A DNA stretch of 64,000 bases from Mesocentrotus franciscanus (GCA_037976565.1 CP137668.1:20109804-20173803); one strand, 5' to 3'. Positions 44,801 to 58,266 are shown, numbered from the stretch's first letter. The notes: generated by a model not told the origin, from the letters alone. Numbers and translations are program-made.

Positions 44801-46143
44801 GAAAAAGTGGAGGCACTGTGCCCCCTCTGCACCCCTCTCACCCGGAGGGCCGCCTCCAAGAAGAAGACAGGGACCACTGAGCGTTTGTTTTTCAAAGTAC
44901 GGGGGCTGTGCAGGTTTAGGTAGCCCAACATTCGAGGGAACATAGCGACTGAATGGGGAAGATTATACATTCTACCAACACACTTTGACAAATTACATTT
45001 ATTTTTTCTAGGCATAGCAGCAATCGAGCAGGAATAATTATATGCATTCTGTAGTTCGAGCACTTTTGATCAAACAAACAGATTTAAGTCACATTCTCCG
45101 TTCTCTCAATGGGGTTGGGCAGTTTTAAATCATTAACTTTTGGAAATTTCTAAATTTCGTATAGGGAGGGACATGACCCTTTACAATCATAGGTAGTTCT
45201 TGTTCCAAGTTATGATCGAACAAGACGATTTTACACAATAGTTACGATTATGTAGCTTACAGTATAGATGAAAAATAATAATTCAAAAACTAACATGCGA
45301 GAGAGAGCCTAACGACCAGGCAAAACGACCGTATATTTTGATTACAATAACAAATCTATTTTTCGCAATTATATTTCGTGATTTTAGGCCCCATGTGCGT
45401 TTTTGTTGTTGTTGAGATTTTTCAAAATTTCCGGAATGACGTTTCCGCTGAAGATTTCACTGAAAAAGGGGTCGCTTAGATCACCCGTCTTGTATTTTGT
45501 AGTGCGTTAGGTCCTATCAAAATTTGGATTTCACACAGTCAAGAAGAACGTAGAATATGAATATAAGGAATCATCATCCCAGAAGTTTATCATCATCACC
45601 GAAAATTATGGCTGTACAGTACGTTTTATTTTCGGTATTCCAAAATGAAAGATCTTCTTTCTTGATCACTGGCACATTATAGCATCTAAAATGCGCTGTC
45701 AAGTTAGTGTCGTATGTAATACAGTGTACTGCAATTCTGCCCTTTCCCATCCCGGCCACAAAGATTCCCGCTTAATCAATATAATTATAATCATATTACA
45801 TTAACGGTGACAAATCTGTTAGGTTTGACTAAATATTACATTCAAATCAATATTTGTCAATCAAACCATAGAGCATCAGACTCCACAGTGTGGTTCAAAG
45901 TGCTTTGAAATACAACATTTAATCAAATGCAGTTCCCTCCCAGGCTCCCACATTCGATCGTCCCTGGTCGTGACAAGTAATCCTTCTTTCTCTGAATAAA
46001 ATAAAATTCTCTAATATCAAAAATAGTTATTTACCTTTACATATAGCGCTTAATTTAAGCACTTTACATAATTAACAATTAAATATTATATGAATATACG
46101 TATATAAATACAAGTGTAAGGCAAAACTATCTTTCAATATACT
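44801..46143. other. Intergenic, no gene recognised
   Basis: No repeat or coding feature that I can support, other than a short GCGCTTAATTTAAGCACTTTA remnant near 46047. Confidence 0.5.
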
Positions 46144-46540
46144 GTCTAGTACAGTGGCGGATCCAGGGGGGGGCCCGGGCCCCCGCCCCTAGAAAAAAAC
46201 AGGTAAAAACACCCTTTTTAAAAAAAAGAGTTGGGCCTCCCTGGCGCCCAAGGGGTGGCGGTGGAAAAAAAAATAACCCTTTCCCGTAGGGAAAAATTTT
46301 TCGGGTGCCAAAAAAAAAAAATGTGCTCACTACCCCTGGCGCCCAAGGGGGGGGGTGGTGGTGGAAAAAAAAGTTACCCTTGCCGGAGGAAAAAATTTTC
46401 GGGTGCCAAAATTTTTGTTTTGCTCACTACCCCCCACTGAGCAAAAAATCGACCGGCACGATTTTCAAATTTTCGCACGAAGTAGGCCCCTTTTTAGGCC
46501 CCCTCCCTTGCCGCCGGCTGGATCCGCCCCTGGTCTAGTA
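46144..46540. mobile_element. hAT-type MITE with 8-bp target duplication
   Basis: GTCTAGTA occurs exactly at 46144-46151 and 46533-46540. Element 46152-46532 (381 bp) starts CAGTGGCGGATCCAG and ends CTGGATCCGCCCCTG, inverted repeats with one mismatch. An 8-bp duplication and CAGTG-type ends are hallmarks of hAT elements. Inside, a segment of about 105-110 bp (GGCGCCCAAGGGG ... GCTCACTACCCC) is tandemly doubled. No transposase. Confidence 0.9.
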
Positions 46541-46639
46541 TATAGGTTATTCCTCAACCAATGCATAAATACAGTAACAACAACAGCAAATGTGCATGTT
46601 ATTCGTTGTTTGAAACAGGGTCCAGGATTGGATAAACCA

Positions 46640-46740
46640 ATTATTGGTATTATTATCATTATCATTATTATTATTATTACTATAATTATTATTATCATCA
46701 TGATCAATATCTGTGTATATATTATTATTATTATTTTATT
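46640..46740. repeat. (ATT)n microsatellite
   Basis: Imperfect ATT/ATC units. On the - strand this reads AAT and lies downstream of the LINE reading frame, so it may be that element's 3' tail. Confidence 0.85.
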
Positions 46741-46817
46741 TGGCATTTCGTATAATAAAACAGACAAACATAATATAAAGATCGAATATACATACATGTA
46801 TAGTATCTCAGTTATGG

Positions 46818-46908
46818 GTGCATCAGGGTGGGCAGCCTGGGTATGGAAAGAGCCAACTAAATGACTATAGCCCGCAGGCCATCCTCCCCGAACCCACCCT
46901 GGTGCAAC
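46818..46908 (-). repeat. Hairpin segment in the presumed LINE 3' region
   Basis: On the - strand GGTTGCACCAGGGTGGG pairs with CCCACCCTGATGCACC about 60 nt later. It lies between the LINE stop codon and the AAT tract and may be part of the LINE 3' UTR. The boundary is not proven. Confidence 0.5.
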
Positions 46909-47431
46909 CAAAATTGATCACAATCTATAGTACAATAAATGCAGGAACATAATTATAAGTAACGATGTACAACATGAATGAAAAAGGAGAATGGGTCACA
47001 GCTGTAAAGTAAAGTAAATTGAACCAAAACTGAGAGGAAGAAAAAAAATATATATATATATTCCGTATTTACTTTATATACTATTCCGGATTCAGAGAAG
47101 GTAAAAAAAGAATCATACTGAGCTTATAAACATGTATATAAAATGCACTTAATAGTGGGTTGGTATGAATAGTTTGTGAGTATTTTTAATTAAAGTAATA
47201 TACAATGGATTAATTTGATAAAATTTGATAAAACAAATAAATTAAACAGCTTTATGGACAATACTGGAAATGTTGGAATGCATTATATTAAAAGGCGAAA
47301 TTTAATTAAACATTAACGTAAATATAAAAATGTACATATGTGCATAGACATAAATACTAAATTAACTAATTAACTAATTCCCCCTACCATCCCTCATCAC
47401 CAGCTAGAAACAATAATCAAAATATACAGAA

Positions 47432-49507
47432 TTAGTCAAAGGAAAAGATGTGGGATTTCAGTTTTCTTTCCCAGAGAGAAAAAGAGTCAAGAAGTATATC
47501 AGTCCTTAGATGTGGCGGAAACTTATCCCACAAAACTGGGAAGAGATGTAGGGCTGTGTTTGAGAGTCTCTGTGTCCGGGCTTTCAAGTGATGAAATCGT
47601 AAATCATCTTGTCGTCGGGTGACTACATGAATTGAGGTAACAACATCGTCAGATGAGATGAAACGAAACAGAGCCTTTGTGACGAAGCTCAAGAGGAGGT
47701 AGGTACGACGAGACTCCAATGTGGGCCAGTTCAAGACCCGAAGGCGTTCCGGATAGGACATTTGTTGTTTCCGTTGCTTCAAGATCATACGAGTGGCACG
47801 TCGTTGGACACTTTCCAGACAGTCACACAAAGTGCGAGTGTACGGGATCCAGGCGGGTATCCCATATTCCAACACTGGTAGGACAAGAGATCGATACAAG
47901 GTAAAACAGGCATCCGATGTTAGCCCACCAGAAAATGAAAAAAGTAATCCAAGTAGCTTGTTAGCTTTGGAGATGAGGTAATCAACATGGTGATTCCATG
48001 TCATCTTTGCATTAATTACTATACCAAGATATTTCATATGAGATACCGAGTCAAGTGGGGTTTCCCGGATGTGGTATACTGGTTTACCTGCATTCTTTCT
48101 AGCCCCGACAATTCTCATGACTTTCGTTTTTGATTCGTTGAGTTTCATGCGGTTGCGTGTGCACCAACACAAAACTTTATCGAGGTCAGACTGGAGCACT
48201 GACGAGTCACCTGTAGACCGGATACACCGATAAATGATAGTGTCATCTGCAAATAACGCCGCTTTGGAGGCAATAATGGCTGGAAGATCATTTATGAACA
48301 TGTTAAAAAAGAGTGGACCAATTACGCTTCCCTGAGGGACGCCTGAAGTCACAGGAGCCCAATCGGAAAAGGCGCCACGGAAGGTGACCCTCTGGGAACG
48401 ACCGGACAGGAATGACTTGGCCCAATGCCACATGTTTCCACAGATGTTGTATTGGGTGGAGAGCTTTTGCAGGAGAATATCATGGGGCATTTTGTCGAAA
48501 GCACGAGCAAAGTCGAGGAATAATACATCAACTGGTGATGAGTGAGGCCCTTCCAGAGAGCAGAGCCAATCGTTCGACAGGTGTAGAAGCTGAGTGACGC
48601 ATGATTTACTCTTTGTAAAGCCATGTTGGACACTTGTTATAGGACAGGTGGAGGCAAGGTGCGCTTCCATCGCTGAGGCTACCAAAGACTCCATGATTTT
48701 GCTTGATATTGCTGTCAGTGCTACAGGACGGTAGTTGTAGGGGTCTGATTTCTTCCCAGATTTAAACACAGGGTTAATGTTAGCCCGCTTCCAAGAGACA
48801 GGTACAGAACCAGTTGTTAGAGAAATTGTGAAGATCCGCTGCAGAATATGAGATGACACCACAGCTGTTTCCTTGAATAACGTGGGCGACAGTCCATCAG
48901 GCCCAGGGGCTTTCCCAGTTTGTAGAGTGAGAAGTTTTTTACACACATCTCCAACTGGAATGTCGTAAGAACGAAGCGGGCTGATTGGAAAATCACATGC
49001 TGGGGGTACAGAAGGTAGATCGGCTTCTGGTGTGAAAGATTTTTGGAAACATGTCAGAAATTGGTTCGCAATGTCAACAGGCTTGCAAATGATTTGATCC
49101 CCAACTTCCAGTACGGGAGGAGGGGCATGCCTTTTTCTGTCTCTTACAAATGCAAAGAAGCGTTTACGGTTGTCTGGTAGCGAAAACAAACCATTAACAT
49201 AATGCCAATATGACGTTCGGATGGTGTATTTTACTGCGTTGCGCTGAGATCGGTAGGTTTCCCAATCAACCCTGAGATTTGTTTGTTTTGCTTCCTTAAA
49301 AAGCAAATGCTTTTTGTTAATGAGATGTTTGACTTCCTTTGTAATCCAAGGTTTATATTTATTGGATCGCTTCCTAATTCTGGGAATCGCATCTCTGACA
49401 GCAGCATCCAATATAATATCATCATTATTATCATCATTATTGTTATTATTATTGTCGTTGTTGTTGTCATCGTCGTCACCATCATTGCTAGGAACCAACA
49501 TGCGCAT
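47432..49507 (-). mobile_element. Non-LTR retrotransposon, uninterrupted reverse transcriptase frame (691 codons)
   Basis: Encodes a LINE ORF2 fragment. It copies its RNA into DNA at a nicked target. Signature motifs: LLTLQTGKAPGPDGLSP, SGKKSDPYNYRPVALTAISS, DVLFLDFARAFDKMPHDIL, SGVPQGSVIGPLFFNMFIND, catalytic ALFADDTIIY, and MKYLGIVI of the thumb region. The C-terminal part has a typical conserved Trp/Arg pattern. This pattern fits the Jockey/CR1/Rex group. The N-terminal endonuclease domain is absent. The frame instead starts with Asp/Asn repeats encoded by a (GAT/AAT)n microsatellite at about 49418-49478, so the copy is 5' truncated at or expanded from that repeat. The lack of stops suggests recent insertion. 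Confidence 0.93.
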
Positions 49508-49759
49508 TCTTTATGCTTTTATGTATCACCAAAGTAGCACATATTTTTTTTTTTTTGTTCTCCTTCCACAGGGTTCCTTTATTAAATAATAAATAATATC
49601 GTTCACATATGTATACAAGAAGAGATAAATACATGCGAAATTTCAAAAGATATTCTTGGCTATTGAAAATATGATAAGAACATACGTTTTATAGATATCA
49701 GTTACAAATTGCAGTTCATTTTTAAAAATATCACAGATTTACTTGTCAAAATAATTTAG

Positions 49760-50340
49760 AAGAAATAAACAATCAGAAACACTTTGTAAAAGGTAACCAC
49801 TTTTTCATAAATTTCTTTTCTTTCAGATTTGTTTTACTTTTCCATGTCATAATAACACTTTATCGCTGATATTATGTGTTCAAAAACTGGCAAACACTGT
49901 TTGCATTTGGCTGCAAAAATTTATTTCCTTACTATAATCATAATACAGTTGAGGGCACTGTTATTATTTCCATGAAACCCAAACAATTTATTTTGATTTC
50001 TAAACTAAATAGGCACATTATTACGGGACAGCCAATACTCAAGTTTTGACCATATTTAGTTTGAATAAATACAGTAACAAAATATATGTATAATTGTTTC
50101 TTCACTGTTATTACCGTATGTACAAAGGTTATCTGTAACTAATTTAAATCTTAACAAAGCATCTTTCATATTAAAAAATCTATTCAGTATCTTGAAATGA
50201 AACCACCTCATGTTTACATCAACAGTTGAATAAAAGATACGTAGGTAATAAGAACTCCATATATACGGTATTGTCAAGGTCAAACTCCTGTTTCCACTTT
50301 GTAAGACTTTTACATTCCTTTATATTATGCTTCAATAAAG
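49760..50340 (-). pseudogene. Tx1/L1-like LINE C-terminal fragment
   Basis: The frame 50283-50056 reads VNMRWFHFKILNRFF, then NLCTYGNNSEETIIHIFCYC, the Cys/His C-terminal domain of L1/Tx1-type ORF2. After frameshifts, similarity continues toward lower coordinates as FGFHGNNNSALN and KQCLPVFEHIISAIKCYY. No catalytic domain; a decayed remnant. Confidence 0.75.
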
Positions 50341-50409
50341 AACGGTATCACATAATTATGGTTAATCACATATGGTGAATTTTACTGGCAGGCCTATTGC
50401 CTTTATCTT

Positions 50410-51092
50410 AGCTCTGCTCATTATTGCATAATTCCCTCCATCATAATCCATATTATTTACAGAAAATTATTATAGGGTCACATTAATATTCTTTGTGATT
50501 TTCTTATCGGAAGGCAGTATCAGACAATACAATGCTCGCGGAATATAAATCAAGTAAGTGAGGTGGAAGAACGGGTTCTCAATTTTCCTAATTACTGCAG
50601 TCGTTTTTATCCTGGGATACATTATGTTCGTGGTTATCCGCGATATTTGTTATATTTCTTAATGCACGGGGCTACATGTAACCACGTTATTAAGTTTCAC
50701 ATTTGATAATAGACTGGTTTAATTATATAGACGGACATTTTAACTTCCTAGCTCTGCTCATTTTATGTATTGCATAATTTCCTCCATTAAAATCCATATT
50801 ATTGACAGAAAATTATTATAGGTTAATTCACTTTAAAATTTTTGTGATTTTCTTATCGGAAGGCAGTATCAGACAGTACAACGCTCGAGGAACATAAATT
50901 AAGTAAGTGATGTGGAAGAACTCTCAATTTTCCTAATTACTGCAGTCATTTTTATCCTGGGATATATATTATGTTCGTGGTTATCCGCAATTTTTTTCGT
51001 TTTCTTAATGCACAGGGCTACATGTAACCACGTTATTAAGTTTCACATTTGATAATAGACTAGTTTACTTATGTAGACGTACATTTCAACAT
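50410..51092. repeat. 340-bp tandem duplication
   Basis: AGCTCTGCTCATT starts at 50410 and again at 50750. The two units share most of their sequence (GGAAGGCAGTATCAGACA, ATGTTCGTGGTTATCCGC, GGGCTACATGTAACCACG) with scattered substitutions and small indels. No coding content. Confidence 0.92.
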
Positions 51093-52160
51093 CCTATCAC
51101 CAAGCGATATATTTTGTAATACTTCATGACAGATAATTCATTCGCGAGGCTACATCGTTTACCTTATCCCACCCCTAATTCATATTGATTTTATTTCATA
51201 ACGAAATTTTGACGAAAATATGAGCGATGCGCATGCGTGTTTTGAAGTACACTGTATATATTAACACCTCGGCCAGACATCCCACTTGATCTTTGAAGAA
51301 TAAACCAGGCACAGCTCCACCAGAGGCACTGTTTGCTGATCTACTGTCAAAGGCGAGCGAGTTCCATTTCCAAATCAAGCCGGTAAGTTTTGTAATTTTC
51401 TTCTATCCAAAGAAATAATGTGCCTTAGCTTTCTATGTTTCTATTAAATATTGATCTCGAAGGATACCATTTATTCAGAATATCATTTTTATTCGGATAA
51501 ATTTTAAACAATCATAATTTCGGCAGCGTGAGGGGAAGTATTTTTACTTCCTATAATTGATGGTATTCAAAATTATTTTGGCTAAAATACCGTCAAATGT
51601 GTGATGAATTTGACGGTTATAATGATTCTTATTGTGGATGGCGTTTTGACAATTTACAATCTTTGATTTTACAATAACTCGAACTGTGCAGCGGCAATTA
51701 ATGTTATCTTGGCATGGTTGCATTTAAGCTTATTATCTCATATGTAATTATCGAAATTTGTTTGTTTGTGTGTTTGTTTGTTTTTAGCTTTGTGACCAGA
51801 TATAATTTTTTGTTTTGAATGATTTGTGGATTTACAGTGATATTCAATGTAATTAATATGTTGAGAATATTTAGTCTAATTTAGTTGATTGCTTACTCCA
51901 TAAATACAAACTAAGACGTGGATATACATCTCTTTAGCAAATCTTTACAAGAAGAAACGTAACACTTGTATATTATTGAACTGTATTTTGAAGGCTTCGC
52001 CCCATAGGTTGTTAGGATTACAATGAATGATACCTAGATCAGACAAGAACAAGTGATTTTTGTACATTTTAAAGGATTGTTAAACACGTTAAATGGAACG
52101 TTATACAGTCATGTCAGAGTAAAACCATGGACCATGGAACCGATGGGTAAGGTGATTTAC
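51093..52160. other. Intergenic, no gene recognised
   Basis: AT-rich sequence. No coding domain, repeat family or RNA gene seen. Confidence 0.5.
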
Positions 52161-52164
52161 AGTA

Positions 52165-53995
52165 TTAATACAATTAAGTTCAATTCAAATCAATTTTATT
52201 TCTGTTTCCAACAAAACATTACGAATCAATTATAATCATTTACAACAATATTATTATGGTTTACATATTGGAAACAGAGGGTTCCACTAAAAAGCATTGC
52301 TTGTACAACTGTGGACCCTCAAATGATAGTTAGGAATAATGAGTTATGGAATTAACAAATTCGTAACAACAAAAAGGATCTAGAAAATAAAAAGGGGATG
52401 CCAACAGAGACGAGACCCGGACAAGAGAGTACTTTACATGACAAAGGTCACAATACAAAAAGTAGACAATGCCAAAAAAGTGAGAGATCAGAAAATAATA
52501 CAAACTGATGAGCTGAATGTGGGGTTGAGAAGAAGATGAAGAAGGAGAAATGCGCATTAGAAAAGAGATATGCATGAGCGGGAACAATATAATATATCAA
52601 ATTACATTTTGAGTTAAAAAAAGAACAAAACAAAATTAAAAGAAAGAAAGAAAGACAGACATGAGGACGGGAAAAGAATAAACGGGCGATATAATTCAAT
52701 GAGGTTTATAAGATTGTAATAAAACAAATATTTAAAAAAAAAAATTCTTAAAAATATTAATTGATGGAGCATATTTTATCTTATTACTCAAAGAATTCAA
52801 TAAGTTGGGGCCTTCATATATAAATGTATTTTGAGCTAAAAGGGTCCGCAAGAGAGGTAAATGAAATATTCCCTAATGTCTTGTTGGTTAATTATGGACA
52901 AAGCTATTGTTTAAAAAACATTTCTTGAAAAACAGATGGCAATATATTATTTTTACAATTATACATAAATTGACCTAGTTGAACAAAATATAACTCTCTT
53001 ACCTTTAGTATCTTATTTTCAAAAAATAAAAAGTCTGTATGGGAGCGAAAGGAGGAATTACAAATAAAACGAATATTCTTCTTTTGTAATAACAACACTT
53101 TATCTAATGATGTTTGATGTGTGTTACCCCAAACTAAGAGACCATAATTCAAATATGGGAGTATCAAAGAACTATTAAGCATAATTAATGAATTTATAGG
53201 AAGATATGTCTTTACTTTTACAAAATTTTACAAATATTGTCGATGTGATATTTCCAAGAAAGGTGTTTATCAACCGTTACACACAAAAAAAACTGTCATT
53301 TAAAATACATACTGCTTTCTATCCGAAAGATAGCTCCTGAACCACTCCAAGGCCATCCCACGTTCACCATAATGTGAACAAAGTTTACAAAGTAATATAT
53401 CGTGGTTAATCGTGTCGAAGGCCTTGGAGAAGTCCAGGAAAATGCCAACCATATGAGAAGATTTGTAAATGGCATGAGCTACCTTCTCAATAAAAGACAA
53501 TAATGTGTGTACAGTATTATGTTTTTCCCTAAAACCAAATTGGAGATAAGAAAACATATTAAGATTTTAAAAAAAAAGATATTGTCCGAATATAAATTAT
53601 CTTTTCTAAAGATTTTCGAAAAAGAGGACAATAAAGAAATGAGTCGATAATTATTTACATCTAATTTATCACTCTTTTTAAACAAAGGAATGACATTAGC
53701 AATTTTCATAGAGTTGGGTACCTGACCTTATAATGTAGACAAATTAAAATTATGAAAGAGAGGATCTACAACGGAATATATAATGCCCTTTAAAATAAAA
53801 TTATTTATTTCATCATGGCCTGAACGTTTCCTAGTATCTAGTTTCGATACAATATCTAAAATTTCATAGATATGAGAAGGAACAAAAGATATAGATATTG
53901 GATTGGGCTGGCCCCAAAAATCAACAAAATGCTTATTTGATGGGGAAATGTTAACAGCGAGATTTGCAACAATCGATGAAAAATAATTATAATTT
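52165..53995 (-). pseudogene. Decayed CR1/L2-like LINE with internal deletion
   Basis: Read on the - strand from 53995: YEILDIVSKLDTRKRSGHDE, then MKIANVIPLFKKSDKLDVNN, FSYLQFGFREKHNTVHTLLS, GIFLDFSKAFDTINHDILLC and a C-terminal LILPYLNYGLLVWG block. Between RKQYV (about 53300) and the thumb region (about 53270) the segment that should carry the FADD catalytic motif is missing. Frameshifts and stops elsewhere. The 3' end at about 52165-52205 has ATTGATTTGAATTGAACTT, a CR1/L2-like tail. Confidence 0.85.
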
Positions 53996-56900
53996 TTGTT
54001 ATGTCAGATTTATTATTAGTAACAAGTCAAAGGATGAACAAATAGGGGTCCTTAAAATTCGATTTTTTGGACACGTTTTTGAGGGTCGAACAAATCTCAT
54101 AGACAATCCGCTCTGGAACCTAACATTCTCGAGAAATCGTGTTTAGTGTTAATTTTTAGGACCATCGTCCATAAACATTCAGTGGTACACTCAATTTTGA
54201 GCATCACAAGGAAATATTTTCTTGATTTACTACCCACAGGTAAACCATTTCTGTTTATGTTTATAAATTAGCATGTATAATATGTTTAAATAAAAAAATA
54301 AGGAATTGCCACATGAAGATACTGTATTAAAATAAAACAGAAATACTTGTCGGGTAGTACACATAACCCCAACCATTTTTAATTACTTGTTAGTTCGAAG
54401 CTAGTTAAAGAAAACCGATTATCAATATGATCCTGAATTTTGTTTATCGACTACATCAACTTTAACAAAATATTGATTATAACATTAAAAAGAACGATAT
54501 GCATTAGAACTTTCTGATATGTTTGTGCCAACGATTCAGTTTTGCATCTATGATGATAATACAAATACAAATAATAATGATAATAATTAATAACAATCAT
54601 AATAATAATAACAATAACAATAACAACAACAACAACGACAATGATAATAATAATAGTAACAATAATAATAATAATGATAAAACCTGTTTCTTATAAAGCA
54701 CTTAACCATTAACTGACCAAAGTGCTTACAGTATTATTATTATTATTACCCCGGTCACTGGATTCAATTACTATGCTGCACATTACAGTGCATGTTCTCT
54801 ACTCACTGAGGAGCATTCCAGCATTCTTCAAAATTATAATCATTAAAGTTGAAATTCAATTTCATTAAAAGGGGGTATCGAATTTCAATTATATGTTAAA
54901 TAATTATTTTAATAAAGTCAGAAATTTATTGCGACAGAAAGACATGGTGTTGGGTTCTACAAGTTTAATCAATACACAGAAATTCATAGCAGCTACAGAA
55001 TTGACTTATACATGAGCATGCATGAACATTACTTTCCCGAATTTTGCAATGTGACTGTCGGCTCTGTAAGGTAAATCAGCTTTGTATATAAGTTTTAAAC
55101 AAACATTTACTTTAAAATATGAGCACGAAGCCTGTCTTTTAATTTTCTTGACATTAGCCATAAGTGTTTATTGATTGGCTAATCAATTAAAAGCTGGATG
55201 TTTTAATTCAAATGATGTTCATGGGCATCTCACTCAATTGATTGCATCGTTTTATACAATTATAGATTCACATGACGTCAATACCAAGACTACTTTACGC
55301 CACGACGCCCTTAAAGATACAACTTGACATGTGTAAATATCCATAATTATATCAGTTGAACAATTTTGAGGAGAAATTGCGACCAAAAAGGCATTATCAA
55401 ACGCATTACTTAAAGTGCGGGTTCAAAGAAAATCACAAATATGGCAAATAACATATTACTAGAAACTGGTAAGCTAACAGATGGCCATCGTACAAGTTTT
55501 AGGTCAACTACATATCGGGTGATTGATAAACATACAAAATAAAACCACCTCCATAGCATCTGGGATATGCGAGAGTTTCGCCAGAAAAATAACGATGTTT
55601 AATGCCGTCACAATATGAACAAATCCTGCGCAAGCAGACGACTTCCCATAAAGAATAAACATAATTGCAATGCTATTATTTCTCAAATTATAATGAGTTT
55701 AGTGTATATAAATGTGATGGAATTTTACACCATTCAAAAAGGGATATGACACCGATTCTGATAACTAAATTCTTTTGTTTGTAAATACACAGAATAGGGG
55801 CTAATGAACAATCAAAGAAACCACACTTTCAAATTCAAAACCCCTGGAATGATAGCATGGACGCATTTGTCCCTCTTGAAACGCCGAACATACCGCCGTG
55901 TATGCAGCTGAAAATACAATGGCGTCTTATTTTGTTTACAAGCAACGGATTCCTTTATTTTTTTATTGCTGCATTTTTCATCAAAATAATACCATGCGCG
56001 GGGTTTAGAGTGAGGCAATACATTAAACATTTAGCCTGACAGTAGTGAAGTAAGAGAAATAACTGAAGAAAAGATGACGAAACAGGCACTGAAAATGTGT
56101 GAGATGTCATGGGACATCGTCTGCTTGTGCAAATCATGTTCAACATGTGACGTCACACATCTCAACAGCGATCGGAGAGCATTTCAGGTGCTATGCCGGG
56201 GCTGTATTTAAGCGTTTTGTAATTCATAATAATCATTACTTCGAATGTTTCCGGGCATTGAATTTTGACAACCTTGTCAAATCAAAGTGTCACCTTTGCA
56301 ATAATGACAATAAAGATAGTGTTTAAAATCAATGAACCTTATCTTTAAACTTTGCCTGACTCCTTCAAATAAAATAATGCAGCGACTTGAGCTTGTGTGT
56401 GGGTATGTTCGTGTGAAGGTGTTTGTTGGAGGAACGGGGAGGGGGAGGGATGGTTGAGATTGATTTCTGTCTGTTCTGTCTTTCAAAAGAGTTGTTTTTT
56501 CGGTATACATTTTTACTTGAGTAGTTTTGTCTGTATATGCACTTTCAATTTTGCAACATTCATTTTCACAATGTACTTCCTATTTGTGACTTTTCTGTCG
56601 TGATATGAATTTACGTCAGTGCAACACGAATGAATACGTTGTCCCTAGTAACGCTGTGCAATCTATACGTTGGTGCATTCATCCTAAATGAATACCTAAT
56701 TGATACAAAAGAGAGATCAATAGATATTGAACTGTCTTTGCATTACGTGTATCTATGTGATTTGCTTTATGTAATCACAGTCAGAGATAGCTTTACTACA
56801 TGGCGATTCCGTGTAAGTACTTGAAAAATCACCAAAAAAAAAAATCAAATTTGCTTTTGTTGGCCGCCAATGCCTAAACCAACTAAATTAATTGAGTTTT

Positions 56901-57300
56901 CGAATTATGGTGACTTTGAAGGCTCATTTTTAGGAAGAAATGGTGGACATTTTCACACATTGGTCAATTCTTACAAAAAAGATGTTGTTGCACATAAAAT
57001 TAATAGGCAGAGTGTCATTCAAATGTTCAAATACCAGTAAAAGGGACAGATCCAAAGATGTCCCTACGACATAATTATCCTGAAGTTGTTAATCTAGGCT
57101 TGTGCATTTTTTTTTATAAAAGAAAGACGTTTTCAATGTGTATTACAGTCATCTTTGATAGCTGGAATATGCATTAATTACATTTCAGTGATTTTCTGTG
57201 TTCTGTACGACATATTATGATAAATTTAGCTCTACCTTGTCAAAAAAGGAAAATTTATATTTCGTTGTCATATCTTCTTAGGGCCCCCTGGTGGTACTTT
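53996..57300. other. AT-rich intergenic DNA with AAT/AAC microsatellite and SINE remnant
   Basis: 54535-54680 is an imperfect AAT/AAC/GAT microsatellite. 54668-54850 (-) resembles the 3' half of the SINE at 19567. No gene recognised in the remainder. Confidence 0.5.
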
Positions 57301-58266
57301 ACTATAACCATAAAACAAATCTTCACTGCTTTTTTGTCTTTCAAGACTTGAAAATGTTGTCTAAGTGTCCCGGACGACATAATTATACGGCCTTCAGAAT
57401 CATTTCCGATTTACACACTTTCCAAAGAGAAAGTACACTGGCATCTTTCACTGAGGAATACAAGTTTGAAGGTTTCACTTTGAACTTGTGTGTTTTTCGT
57501 GACAGCAGGGACCGTCTACAGGTGCCTCTTGCTTGCGTTGTCCCTCGTTTCAAGTATGGATGAGGAAAAGATGTTAACTAGGTAGTCTAGAACTGTTTTG
57601 ATGGTGATTAAGATAGTGCTTTGAACAAGGTTGATGAAATTGTTGACTAACATGGATGCGACTTAGTCCGTCTTTAATTATGGAACTTGTCACACAATAT
57701 CACTGTAACAACTCCCAAGATACATGAAAATTCAGGCTACACGATTTGCAGGATCAGTGGTTACATAATGATATGATATTACATGAAATCAAGGTCTGTG
57801 TAAGCTTCGTTTCTGTACCTTACCCCTAAATGGCCCATGTGGCCGAACGGGTTGAAAAGCAATGGCAATTAAGAGACACATTTGGACCACTGCTGCAAGA
57901 AATATTGGGTGGATTTCTCAAATCAAATTCTACTTGAACTAATCATATGTAAATATATTAAATATGAAAGACAGTAACCAAAACAAGCTATGGTAAATTT
58001 GGAGGATCTTAAATGTCTGCTTTGTTTTTCCATATATTTTGAAGGGGAAAAAAACGTATGTTAATTTACATGCATTTTTGTGCTCCTTTTTGCCAATTTG
58101 AGTTTTTAAATCATCAAATCGATAGACAAATTCACTTCGAAGGAGCGAAACATTCGATAAACATTAAACTTAGATTGTCTCTAAACCTGTAACAATGGTG
58201 TACCGAAACTTTTGACCAGGGTCCCGTCTTATAAAGAGTTGCAATTGATCCGAATCAATCGCTACT
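57301..58266. other. Intergenic, no gene recognised
   Basis: The open frame at 57291-57563 (90 codons) has no domain I recognise, and no splice context or homologous copy in the window supports it. Confidence 0.4.

Noticed and set aside
57291..57563. 90-codon + strand frame near a GC-richer patch
   Set aside because: No recognised domain, no splice or promoter context, no second copy.
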